A stretch of DNA of 64,000 nucleotides from CAVTJL01 sp963735065. Lineage in GTDB: Bacteria; Pseudomonadota; Alphaproteobacteria; Geminicoccales; Geminicoccaceae. This document shows positions 17,538 to 26,070 of the stretch, one piece after another. A program made the translations under genes and the position numbers. Under the pieces are notes generated by a model. That model searched no databases and was not told the DNA's origin. It saw only the letters and a list, made by a program, of their open reading frames with translations. Location: positions 2,108,001-2,172,000 of the forward strand of contig CAVTJL010000001.1 of assembly GCA_963735065.1 (NCBI GenBank), in the 5' to 3' direction. Numbering within the stretch: the stretch's first letter is position 1; each line of letters opens with the position of its first letter.

Positions 17538-17930
17538 ACTAGGTCCTTGCCATCGCCGTTGTGGCGCCAGGGCCTTTGCGATGCAGAGCGTACCACCCGA
17601 GGTAGTCGGCGATGGCATGCCGCGCGAGATAGGGGCCGGCGGGGATTGGCTCGAGACCGGGCACGATGCGCGCCTGCTGGGCGAACCATTCGCGAGCTGC
17701 GGCCTGTGCTTGGGCAAAGGATAGCACGTGGACACCGTCCGCGTCGCGTACGTCGTCCGCCAATCCCAGCTTGCGCTTCCTGTAGGCGCCAGCCTTCGCT
17801 GGCCGCCAACGCGCAATCCAGGTGCCACCGTTCCTGCCACGATAGTAGCCCAGGTGTTCTCCGGATCCGATCGCCCGCCAGTGTGGCTCGCGGCCTGGAC
17901 GCGCAGTCAGGGTTGACCGCGCAGTTCAGG
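17538..17930 (-). pseudogene. Integrase N-terminal fragment (tyrosine recombinase)
   Basis: The minus strand encodes TARPGREPHWRAIGSGEHLG, YYRGRNGGTWIARW, GLADDVRDADGVHVLSFAQA and ARIVPGLEPIPAGPYLARHA. These match the SAM-like N-terminal region of integrases common in Rhodospirillales. The catalytic domain is absent and the frame lacks a clear start. The fragment faces the transposase fragment tail to tail. Confidence 0.65.
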
Positions 17931-18011
17931 ATTCCAGTCGAGCATCGCTCCGACGCATTCTCCAGGCCTTGCCCTGGTCCCGACCGAGGGCGGCGGGACG
18001 GCTTGACGGGA

Positions 18012-18728
18012 TCAGCTGTCGGCCAGCGGGATGTTGAGGCGGCTGGCGGCGCCGTTGATGTGGGCGCGCATCGCGGCGCGGGCGCGACCTGGATCGCCGG
18101 AGGCGATGGCCTCGAGGATTGCCGCGTGCTCGGCGATCGTGATCTCGACCACGCTCTCGAGGTCGTGGGCGGTGCGCGTGGCCTGGATGGTCTCGCGCAT
18201 CTGCTCGGCCAGGAAGGTCACGAAGGTCGCGATGTAGGTGTTGTTGGTGGCACGGGCGACCTCGCGGTGAAAGGCGAGATCGGCGTCGACCCCGCCCTCG
18301 CCCCACTTCTCCGCACCACGCATCTGCTCGAGGCTGTCGCCGATGCGGACGAGCTGCTCGGGCGTGGCCCGCACCGCCGCCTGGGCCGCGGCCTCGATCT
18401 CGAGGATGGCGCGCAGCTCGAACAGGCTGCGGATCGCCTCGACATCCTCGAGGCTCGCGGCCTCGATGCGCAGCGTCCCGTGCTGCTCCGGCCGGATCAC
18501 GAAGGCGCCTACACCCTGCCGCAACTCGACGATGCCGTCGGCGCGCAGCCGCGCGATGGCCTCGCGTACCACGTTGCGGCTGACGCCGAGCGTGGTCGAA
18601 AGGTGCTGCTCGGTCGGAAGCCGATCGCCGGGCTTGAGCCTGCCCTCGACGATCTCCTTCGTGATCAGGGCCGAGACCCGGGTGGGCAGATGGGGGGTAC
18701 GGCCCAGTTGCGCGAACCGCGGGAGCAT
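18012..18728 (-). CDS. FadR-subfamily GntR transcriptional regulator
   Basis: The protein of about 238 residues has an N-terminal winged helix (RVSALITKEIVEGRLKPGD, LPTEQHLSTTLGVSRNVVRE) and an all-helical FCD ligand-binding domain. That domain keeps probable metal-binding residues in DADLAFHREVARATNN and HAAILEAIASGD. The ATG at 18728 is preferred because GAGGAAGG lies six bases upstream; ATG 18734 is also possible. FCD regulators typically bind organic acids. It diverges from the amidohydrolase operon and most likely controls it together with its own gene, through a site in the 307-bp intergenic region. Confidence 0.88.
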   Translation of the reverse strand: MLPRFAQLGRTPHLPTRVSALITKEIVEGRLKPGDRLPTEQHLSTTLGVSRNVVREAIARLRADGIVELRQGVGAFVIRPEQHGTLRIEAASLEDVEAIRSLFELRAILEIEAAAQAAVRATPEQLVRIGDSLEQMRGAEKWGEGGVDADLAFHREVARATNNTYIATFVTFLAEQMRETIQATRTAHDLESVVEITIAEHAAILEAIASGDPGRARAAMRAHINGAASRLNIPLADS

Positions 18729-18734
18729 CGGCAT

Positions 18735-19035
18735 CCTTCCTCGTTCCCCATCGGTATGGCCGGAACGGCACAAGCGCGCCTTCGGGCCGCAGGATCGGGG
18801 AGCAGCTAGGGCCTTGGGCGTTGGGGCGACAGCGCCGTCGCCAAGGCTGCCTCGCCTCCTTCATTTCCATACCGCAACACCATGGCCCGGCGGCTTTTTT
18901 CGAGTTGTCCTACCATAGGCTGACATGACATAAGGCGGCAACAATGAAGAGAGGGGTCCGCCGCCGCTGACCGCCCCTTGCCGGCTTTGGCGCCGGTCGT
19001 GGGCGAGGGGGTGGGATACGGAGGGGAGGTGCTCG
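18735..19035. promoter_or_regulatory. Divergent promoter region, regulator / catabolic operon
   Basis: There is no gene in these 301 bases. They must hold promoters for both the regulator (leftward) and the amidohydrolase operon (rightward). A candidate FadR-family site is listed separately at 18905-18915, within the AT-richer segment around 18890-18945. Confidence 0.6.
18905..18915. promoter_or_regulatory. Candidate FadR/GntR operator
   Basis: TTGTCCTACCA matches the TGGT-N3-ACCA palindrome of many FadR-subfamily sites with one mismatch. It lies between the divergent regulator and amidohydrolase genes, 121 bases before the amidohydrolase start. Confidence 0.45.
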
Positions 19036-20052
19036 ATGTACGTCACGAGCGCGGGCGAGAAGGTCTTCGTGATCGATGGGCACGTCCATCTCTGGGACGC
19101 GCGCGAGAGCAACCGCCGCAACCGCTACGGCCTCACCTTCATCGAGAGCTTCTGGGGCAGCCACGTCGGGCTGACGCCGCCGGAGCAGCGCTGGCCGTGG
19201 GAGCGCTTTCTCTATTACGGCGTCGACACGGCGGTGCAGGATCTGTTCGTCGACGGCTATTGCGACATGGCCATCGCGCTGCCGACCTATCTCCGCGAGT
19301 TCTACGTCGACGGCTTCAACACGACCGAGCAGTGTGCCGCTCTCAAGGCGGCCCGGCCGGACCAGATCATCCTCGATGGCCGTGCCGACCCGCGCGACGG
19401 CGCGCAGGGGCTGGAGCAGCTCGAGGCCGACCGCGAGCGCTTCGGGATCAAGGGCCTCAAGCTCTACACCGCCGAGTGGCGCGGTGAGTCCAAAGGCTAC
19501 AGCCTCAAGGACGACATGGTCGGCCGGCTGATGGAGAGATGCCAGGCGCTGGGCATCAAGAACATCCACATCCACAAAGGCCCGACGATCCACCCCTTGA
19601 GCCTCGATGCCTTCGACGTGCGCGACGTCGACGACGTCGCCACCGCCTTTCCCGAGCTGAACTTCATCATCGACCATTGCGGCATGCCGCGGACGGATGA
19701 CTTCTGCTGGATTGCCGGGCAGGAGCCCAACGTCTATGGCGGGCTCGCTCTCATCCCCTCCTTCATCTACGCGCGGCCCCGCTACTTCGCGAACATGCTG
19801 GCCGATCTTTTGTTCTTTCTGGGCCCGGACCGGCTGATCTTCGGCAGCGACTACGCCATCACGAGCCCGAAATGGATCATCGAGCACCTGATGGCCTTCG
19901 AGTTCGACGACGAGACGGCGAAGGAGGCGGGCACGCAGCTCACCCTCGAGGTCAAGCGCAAGATCATGGGCCTCAACGCGGCCAGGCTCTACGACATCGA
20001 GGTGGCGCCCGAGTTCCTGGGCTCCGCGCCCCAGGCGACCCATGCTGCGTGA
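19036..20052 (+). CDS. Amidohydrolase-2 family metal-dependent hydrolase
   Basis: The 338-residue TIM-barrel protein carries the amidohydrolase-2 landmarks: DGHVHLWD near residue 15, HIHKG near residue 178, FIIDHCGMPR near residue 213 and FGSDYAI near residue 273. The histidines and aspartate are the expected metal ligands. The family includes hydrolases and non-oxidative decarboxylases. The 3' end overlaps the next gene by 11 bases. Pairing of this type of amidohydrolase with a DUF59 protein is known beside binuclear-iron monooxygenases, where the two are thought to assist the oxygenase. No monooxygenase is present in this window, so the role here is open. Confidence 0.85.
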   Translation: MYVTSAGEKVFVIDGHVHLWDARESNRRNRYGLTFIESFWGSHVGLTPPEQRWPWERFLYYGVDTAVQDLFVDGYCDMAIALPTYLREFYVDGFNTTEQCAALKAARPDQIILDGRADPRDGAQGLEQLEADRERFGIKGLKLYTAEWRGESKGYSLKDDMVGRLMERCQALGIKNIHIHKGPTIHPLSLDAFDVRDVDDVATAFPELNFIIDHCGMPRTDDFCWIAGQEPNVYGGLALIPSFIYARPRYFANMLADLLFFLGPDRLIFGSDYAITSPKWIIEHLMAFEFDDETAKEAGTQLTLEVKRKIMGLNAARLYDIEVAPEFLGSAPQATHAA

Positions 20053-20782
20053 GGAGCCGGCTTTGGCCTCGCTGGTCCCGGAGGTCTGGGCCAGGCTGGA
20101 CGAGGTGCAGGATCCGGAGCTCGACCGCTCGGTCGTGGCCATGGGCTTCATCGAGCGCGTCGCGATCGAGGCGGCCGAGGCCACGGTCGAGTTCCGCCTG
20201 CCCACCTTCTGGTGTGCCGCGAACTTCGCCTATCTCATGGCCTGGGACATGCGGGAGGCGGTCGAGGCGGTGCCCGGCATCAGGGTGGCCCGCATCCGGC
20301 TCCTCGACCATTTCGCGGCGGCGCGGATCAACGACGGCGTCGCCAGTCGCCGACGCTTCGAGGAGGTCTTCGACGGCGAGGGCGGCGGCGGGCTCGAGGC
20401 TCTCAGGCGCACCTTCCTCGAGAAGGCTTATCTCGCACGACAGCTCGCGGTGGCGGACGAGCTGAGGTCGGCCGACCGACCCGGCACCGTCTTCGTCGAC
20501 CTCGCCGTGGGCGAGCTCAGGCAGCTGGGCGCGGTGGCCGGCGGGACGCTGCCTGGGCTGGTCGCCCGCTATTTGAGCCTGCGCGAGGCGATCCTGGGCC
20601 GCCCGGCCGAGGCGGACCCGGCCTTCGTCACCCTCGACGGCGAGCGTCTCTGCGAGCAGGGGCTCGCGGACTACTGGCGGAACGCCCGCCGCAGCGTGCG
20701 GACGATGGCCGCCAACGCCGAGATGTGCCGCCTGGTCCTCGACGCCCGCCGCAGCCATCCCGTACCGGCAGGCGAGCGGTGA
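20042..20782 (+). CDS. MIP18/DUF59-type iron-sulfur assembly-like protein
   Basis: The 246-residue protein begins with a DUF59 (MIP18/PaaD-like) domain: LDEVQDPELDRSVVAMGFIE and VEFRLPTFWCAANFAYL, with the family cysteine in TFWC. A C-terminal helical region of about 130 residues follows and has no recognised domain. DUF59 proteins take part in iron-sulfur cluster maturation or oxygenase assembly. Translation is coupled to the amidohydrolase by the 11-base overlap. The long C-terminal extension distinguishes it from short stand-alone DUF59 proteins. Confidence 0.75.
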   Translation: MLREEPALASLVPEVWARLDEVQDPELDRSVVAMGFIERVAIEAAEATVEFRLPTFWCAANFAYLMAWDMREAVEAVPGIRVARIRLLDHFAAARINDGVASRRRFEEVFDGEGGGGLEALRRTFLEKAYLARQLAVADELRSADRPGTVFVDLAVGELRQLGAVAGGTLPGLVARYLSLREAILGRPAEADPAFVTLDGERLCEQGLADYWRNARRSVRTMAANAEMCRLVLDARRSHPVPAGER

Positions 20783-20951
20783 AGGTGTGGGACGGAGGAA
20801 GGCTCGCGTGGTGCAGGCCATTTTCGGATCGGGTCGACGTCGGGCTCGTCGGGCCTGATGACGGCCGAGCGTTGAGACGCGGCAACGAGGCTTGATCGGA
20901 ACTGCCGGGCCCGCCGCGCAGGGCCCACGGACAAGATTGGGGAGCACGACG

Positions 20952-22046
20952 ATGAAGGACTATCTCTCTGGCAGAATCTCCCGTCGGGGAGCCCTCGCGG
21001 GGCTCGCCTCGGCGGGTGCGCTCGCCGCCGGCGGCCTGCCCCGCGGGGCGCTCGCCGCCGAGCAGCGCTTCGTGCCCTACAGCAACAAGAGCCTCGACTT
21101 CTATTTCTTCGTCGCCCAGCAGGAGGCGGTGAAGCGCGCGGTCGAGGGCAAGGGCTGGCGCTTCCAGGCGCTGAACGCGAACTTCGACAACACGACCCAG
21201 CTCAAGCAATGGTCGACGCTGCTCCTGAGCAACCCCTCGGCCATCATCAGCGACCCGATCGACAGCCAGGCCATCGTCAGCTCGATCAAGAAATACAACG
21301 CCCGCAACATCCCGGTCGGCATCATCGACACGCCGGCCACCGGCGGGAACGTCGCGATCACCGTCGATTTCGACAACTATGCCGGTGGCGTGATGGCTGC
21401 CAACGCCATCGTCGACCGGCTCAAGAAAAAATACGGGTCGCCCAAGGGCATCGTGCTCAACTGCTATGGCGCCCTGCAGAGCGTCGCCTGGCGGCTGCGC
21501 AAGGAGGGCATGGACGCCGTCTTCAAGAAGTATCCGGACATCCAGTATCTCGCCCGCCCGACCGAGGGCCTGCTCAAGAACATGCTGAGCGTCACCACCG
21601 ACACGCTCTCCCAGTACCCCAATCTCGATGCCGTCCACGCGCCCAGCGACACGCCCTCGCGCGGCATCGTCACGGCGCTGCAGCAGAAGGGCAAATGGAA
21701 GAAGCGCGGCGAGGACGGCCACGTCATCTTCGTCAACATCGACGGCGAGCCGATCTCGCTCGAGTGGATCCGCGAGGGCTACATGGATGCCGAGGTCTCG
21801 CAGGACCCGGTCGCCTACGCGCAGATCACCGTCGAGATGCTCGACAAGTACAGCTTCCAGGGCAAGCCCGTGCCGCTCGGGCCCTATGAGAACAAGCAGT
21901 ATTACTGGGAAAAGGGTGAGATCAAGCAGTCGGACAGCGGGCCGAGCCTCGTGATCCCGCCCTTCATCATCGACGAGTCGAACGTGAACGACAAGCGGCT
22001 CTGGGGTGCGATCACCTACAACGACTGGGGTCTCCACTACAAGTAA
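20952..22046 (+). CDS. ABC transporter periplasmic sugar-type binding protein
   Basis: The 364-residue protein begins with a twin-arginine signal (ISRRGALAGLASAGALAAGG). The mature part is a periplasmic-binding-protein type I fold of the RbsB/sugar class: LLLSNPSAIISDPIDSQAIV, VGIIDTPATGG, YAGGVMAANAIVDRL and AVHAPSDTPSRGIVTALQQK. The ATG at 20952 is chosen for its Tat motif position and the GGGGAGCA site upstream. It captures the substrate for the ATPase and permease encoded next. RbsB-type systems import sugars and other polar compounds; the substrate here is not evident. Confidence 0.9.
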   Translation: MKDYLSGRISRRGALAGLASAGALAAGGLPRGALAAEQRFVPYSNKSLDFYFFVAQQEAVKRAVEGKGWRFQALNANFDNTTQLKQWSTLLLSNPSAIISDPIDSQAIVSSIKKYNARNIPVGIIDTPATGGNVAITVDFDNYAGGVMAANAIVDRLKKKYGSPKGIVLNCYGALQSVAWRLRKEGMDAVFKKYPDIQYLARPTEGLLKNMLSVTTDTLSQYPNLDAVHAPSDTPSRGIVTALQQKGKWKKRGEDGHVIFVNIDGEPISLEWIREGYMDAEVSQDPVAYAQITVEMLDKYSFQGKPVPLGPYENKQYYWEKGEIKQSDSGPSLVIPPFIIDESNVNDKRLWGAITYNDWGLHYK

Positions 22047-22093
22047 GCCCAGGCGCACGGCGAGATCCAGGACGAAGACAGGATAGGCTGGCG

Positions 22094-23686
22094 ATGGAGC
22101 GGGCATCGGCCCCGGAAGGGGCACCCATGGATGGTCGCGGCGGGCGCGAGCCCGCCCAGGCGCTGCTCCGCGTCCAGGATCTCGTCAAGCGCTACCCGGG
22201 CGTGCAGGCGCTCAAGGGCGTGTCGGTGACGGTGCGCAAGGGTGCCATTCACGGTCTGCTGGGAGAGAACGGTGCCGGCAAGTCGACGCTGGTGAGCATC
22301 GTCGCCGGCTTGCAGGCACCGACCAGCGGGGAGGTCTTCCTCGACGGGCACGCCGTCACCGGCGCGGACGTGCGCGCCATGGAGGAGCAGGGCCTCTTCC
22401 TCGTGCCCCAGGAGCCGATGATCGTCCCGCATCTCTCGGCCGCGGAGAACCTGGCGCTCGGCCGCTGGCCCAGGCGCGGCGGCTTCTTCATCGACACGCG
22501 CCGGATGATGGCGGACGCGCGCAGGGAGCTGGAGGGCACCGGCATCCGGCCCGCGATCGAGGCCGGGCTCCTCTCCGCCGTCGACAAGCGCAAGCTCAAC
22601 ATCCTGCGCGTCCTCTTCAGCGGCGCCCGCTGCATCATCCTGGACGAGCCCACGGCGGCATTGACCGTGGCCGACCGCAGCCAGCTCTTCGGCTTCATGC
22701 GCGATCTGCGGGCGGGCGGCGTCACCTTTCTCTTCATCTCGCACTACAACGAGGAAATTCTCGAGATCTGCGACAGCCTCACCGTTCTGCGCGACGGCGA
22801 GGTCGCAGCCAACGTGGCGGGCCTCGAGGGCACCACCTCCGAGCAGCTCTCGCAATGGATCACCGGACGCGGCGTCGAGCTCTACGAGCGGCAGAGCGCC
22901 TCGACCGGCGCCGCGGGGGAGGGCGACTGGGTGGTCCGCGGCCTGCGCTGCGGGCCCCTCTCCGTGCCCGAGCTGACCTTGCGCAAGGGCGAGATCATGG
23001 GCTTTGCGGGCCTTCCCGGCTCGGGGGCGAAGGAGCTGGGCAAAGCCCTCTTCGGGCTGACGCCGGCATCGGAGGGCGGCATCAGCCACCGGGGTGCCGA
23101 GCACCCGCTGCCCCGGCGCCCGGCGGACGCGCTCGGGCACCGGATCGCCTATCTCTCCGACGACCGGCGCAAGGAGGGGATCGTCGACCTCTTCTCCATC
23201 GCCCAGAACGTGACGCTCTCCTCGCTCGGCACCTTCTCCCGCCTGGGCATGCTCGACCTCGGCCGCGAGACCAGGACGGCCGAGGAGCTGGCCGGGCGGC
23301 TGCAGATCAAGGCCGAGAGCATCAGAAGCGAGGCCGGCCATCTGAGCGGCGGCAACCAGCAAAAGGTGTGCCTCGGCCGGGTGATCGCGGCCGGACCTGA
23401 GCTCCTGATCATCGACGAGCCGTCGCGCGGCATCGACGTCGGCGCCAAGGAGGAGGTCTACCGGATCATCGACCAGCTGGCAGGCAGCGGCATGAGCGTC
23501 GTCGTGATCAGCAGCGACCTCGACGAGCTCATGCGCACGGTCGACCGGATCTGCCTCTTCGCCGACGGCCGCATCGTCGCGGTCCGCGAGCGCGCGCACG
23601 TCACCAAGGAGGAGATCCTCGAGATCGCCTTCTCGGCCGGCACGCCGCCACCGGCTGCAGCCGCGCGCTCGGCCACCGTCACGTAA
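22094..23686 (+). CDS. ABC transporter ATPase, RbsA-type tandem
   Basis: The 530-residue protein holds two ATP-binding cassettes. The first has a good Walker A (GENGAGKST) and Walker B (CIILDEPTAAL), but its signature is altered to LLSAVDKRKLNI in place of LSxGxQQ. The second has the degenerate Walker A usual for this family (GLPGSGAKELGKAL), with an intact LSGGNQQKV and LLIIDEPSRGIDVG. This asymmetric design, one catalytic site and one degenerate one, is typical of RbsA-type importers, although the changed first signature is unusual. It lies between the binding protein and permease genes on the same strand. Confidence 0.92.
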   Translation: MERASAPEGAPMDGRGGREPAQALLRVQDLVKRYPGVQALKGVSVTVRKGAIHGLLGENGAGKSTLVSIVAGLQAPTSGEVFLDGHAVTGADVRAMEEQGLFLVPQEPMIVPHLSAAENLALGRWPRRGGFFIDTRRMMADARRELEGTGIRPAIEAGLLSAVDKRKLNILRVLFSGARCIILDEPTAALTVADRSQLFGFMRDLRAGGVTFLFISHYNEEILEICDSLTVLRDGEVAANVAGLEGTTSEQLSQWITGRGVELYERQSASTGAAGEGDWVVRGLRCGPLSVPELTLRKGEIMGFAGLPGSGAKELGKALFGLTPASEGGISHRGAEHPLPRRPADALGHRIAYLSDDRRKEGIVDLFSIAQNVTLSSLGTFSRLGMLDLGRETRTAEELAGRLQIKAESIRSEAGHLSGGNQQKVCLGRVIAAGPELLIIDEPSRGIDVGAKEEVYRIIDQLAGSGMSVVVISSDLDELMRTVDRICLFADGRIVAVRERAHVTKEEILEIAFSAGTPPPAAAARSATVT

Positions 23687-23706
23687 CCTCCAGGATTGAG
23701 ACTGCC

Positions 23707-24705
23707 ATGGCGGCCACCAGCTCGATGACCTCAACGGAGCGCCAGGAAGGCTCGAGCGCCAACCGGCTCATCTCGAAAATCCTGCTGCACAGCGTCTGGC
23801 TGTGGCTCGCCATCCTGTGCGTCATCTTCGGGATGCTGAACCCGTTCTTCTTGACCATCACGAACCTGAAGAACGTGCTGATCCAGGCAACCGTCCTGGG
23901 TCTTTTGGGCATGGCCCAGGCGATGCCGCTGCTGGTGGCCGAGATCGACCTCTCGATCGCCGGCAATATCGGCTTCTCCTCGGTCGTGGGCGCGCTCGCC
24001 ATCAGCGAGCTCGGCCTGCCCACGGGCCTGGGCATCCTGGTCGGCATCGGTACAGCCACGCTCATCGGCGCCTTGAACGGCATCTTCGTCACGCGCCTGC
24101 GCATGGTCTCGCTGATCGAGACCTTGGGCATGATGATCATCCTGCAAGGGGCGCTCCTGGCGATCAGCCAGGGCAAGACGATCACCGACCTCACCGACGC
24201 CTACACCTGGATCGGCCAGGCCACCTTCCTGACCTGGCCGATCATGCCGCTCGTCCTCATCCTCGTTTACGTGATCATGACCGTGGTGCTCAGGCGCACC
24301 GTGCTGGGCCGCAGCCTCTATGCCACCGGCGGCAACGCCCAGGCCGCCTTCACCGCCGGCATCCGCACCGATCGGATCAAGATCGCGGCCTTCGCGATCT
24401 CGGGCCTCCTGACCGGCATCGCCGGCTACCTCCTGGCCGCCTGGCAGATGGCCATCACCTCCGACCAGGGGCAGAGCTTTTTGCTCTACTCGATCGCGGG
24501 GCCCATCATCGGCGGGGTCAGCGTCTTCGGCGGCCGCGGCAACACGCTTGGCATCTTCGGCGGCGTCCTGCTCTTGACCGTCATCGACGTGGGCCTCGCC
24601 ATCACCGCCGTGCCCTCCTTCTACGTGACGATGGCGGGCGGGGTGCTGATCTTCATCGCCGTCGCGGTCGACGCCATCCGCGTCAACTTCCTCGCCCGCG
24701 CCTGA
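23707..24705 (+). CDS. ABC transporter permease, RbsC-type
   Basis: The 332-residue inner-membrane protein has about eight to ten hydrophobic helices. It shows the RbsC/BPD_transp_2 pattern: LVAEIDLSIAGNIGFSSVVG, GALNGIFVTRLRMVSLIETL and the coupling region ATGGNAQAAFTAGIRTDRIK. It forms the channel for the substrate delivered by the upstream binding protein. It follows the ATPase gene by 20 bases and completes the importer. Confidence 0.92.
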   Translation: MAATSSMTSTERQEGSSANRLISKILLHSVWLWLAILCVIFGMLNPFFLTITNLKNVLIQATVLGLLGMAQAMPLLVAEIDLSIAGNIGFSSVVGALAISELGLPTGLGILVGIGTATLIGALNGIFVTRLRMVSLIETLGMMIILQGALLAISQGKTITDLTDAYTWIGQATFLTWPIMPLVLILVYVIMTVVLRRTVLGRSLYATGGNAQAAFTAGIRTDRIKIAAFAISGLLTGIAGYLLAAWQMAITSDQGQSFLLYSIAGPIIGGVSVFGGRGNTLGIFGGVLLLTVIDVGLAITAVPSFYVTMAGGVLIFIAVAVDAIRVNFLARA

Positions 24706-24846
24706 TCCCGGCCTGCCCATCATGCGCAGGTCCCCTGCCGTCTGGGGCGGGCGCGCGGTATAGAGCCCCCCGCGCGTCGCTCGACGGGGAGGGATGCCGA
24801 GGGAAGGCCGGGGCCGCGGCCTCGTGCGGTGAGGGAGGAGCCTCGA

Positions 24847-26037
24847 ATGTCGGAAGGGCCGCTCGACGGCGTGCGCGTGGTGGATCTCAGCCGGGTCCTT
24901 GCCGGCCCCTTCAGCACGCAGCTGCTGGCTGATCTGGGGGCCGACGTGATCAAGGTCGAGGCCCTGCCGGGCGGCGATCCGATCCGTCGCCAGGGCGGCA
25001 TGCGGGACGGGTTCAGCTGGTACTTCGCGGGCTTCAACCGCAACAAGCGCTCGATAACGCTCGATCTGCGCAGCGACGACGGCAAGGCCGTGCTGCGTCG
25101 GCTGATCGGGAAGGCCGACGTGCTGGTCGAGAACTTCCGGCCCGCCGTGCTGGAGAAGATGGGCCTCGGGTTCGAGGCGCTGAAGGCGATCAAGCCCGAC
25201 ATCATCGTCTGCTCGATCTCCGGCTACGGCAAGACGGGCCCCTATCGGGACCGCCCCTCCTTCGACTTCATCGCCCAGGCGATGAGCGGCTTCATGAGCG
25301 GGACCGGCCACCCGGACGGCGAGCCGTTGCGGGCGGGCCCGCCCATCTCCGATCTCATCGCCGGGCTCTACGGGGCGCTTGCCGTGGCCGCGGCCCTCCA
25401 CCGCCGCGACCGGACGGGCCAGCCCGAGCAGATCGACATCTCGCTCCTCGATTCGCTCGTCAGCTTCGCCAGCTATTTCGGCGCCAACTACTTCGCCACG
25501 GGCGAGCCGATGACGCGCAACGGCAACGATCACCCGGTCGTGGCGCCTTATGGCCTTTTCTCTGCCGCCGACGGCGACGTGGCGATAGCGCCGGCCAACG
25601 ATCAGATCTACGAGCGCTTGGTCGACGCCCTGGAGCTGCCCGAGCTGCGCCAGGATCCCGACTTCAGGACCAACGAGCTGCGCGTGAGGAACCGGGCGCG
25701 CATCAACGCCATCGTCGGCGCCCGCCTCAAGGAGCAGTCGCGCGACGTGTGGATCGAGAAGCTGAACGCGGCGGGCGTGCCCTGCGGCCGCGTGCTGACC
25801 TATCCCGAGGTCTTCGCCGATCCGCAGATCCTGGCCCGCGAGATGGTGCTCGAGGTCGAGCATCCGGGCCGTGGCCCGGTGCGGATGATGGGCTTTCCGA
25901 TGAAGCTCAAGGAGGCGCCCTGCGAGGTCCGCCGCCCGGCGCCCGAGCTCGGCGCCGACACCGAGACGATCCTCGAGGGCCTGGGCTACGATGAGGCAGA
26001 GATAGAGCGCTTCCGCGAGCGCAAGGTGATCCTCTAG
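24847..26037 (+). CDS. Class III (CaiB/BaiF-type) CoA-transferase
   Basis: The 396-residue enzyme has the formyl-CoA-transferase fold: LDGVRVVDLSRVLAGPFSTQ, LADLGADVIKVE, FAGFNRNKRSITLDL, DVLVENFRPAVLEKMGL and the catalytic aspartate in RPSFDFIAQAMSG. These enzymes move CoA between carboxylic acids, activating a substrate for degradation. The start at 24847 follows a strong GGGAGGAG site; an in-frame ATG six codons earlier is less likely. The position after the importer suggests that the imported compound or its product is an acid activated here. Confidence 0.92.
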   Translation: MSEGPLDGVRVVDLSRVLAGPFSTQLLADLGADVIKVEALPGGDPIRRQGGMRDGFSWYFAGFNRNKRSITLDLRSDDGKAVLRRLIGKADVLVENFRPAVLEKMGLGFEALKAIKPDIIVCSISGYGKTGPYRDRPSFDFIAQAMSGFMSGTGHPDGEPLRAGPPISDLIAGLYGALAVAAALHRRDRTGQPEQIDISLLDSLVSFASYFGANYFATGEPMTRNGNDHPVVAPYGLFSAADGDVAIAPANDQIYERLVDALELPELRQDPDFRTNELRVRNRARINAIVGARLKEQSRDVWIEKLNAAGVPCGRVLTYPEVFADPQILAREMVLEVEHPGRGPVRMMGFPMKLKEAPCEVRRPAPELGADTETILEGLGYDEAEIERFRERKVIL

Positions 26038-26070
26038 GAATTGCGCGCGGTCACTGGAGACGAGAGGACG

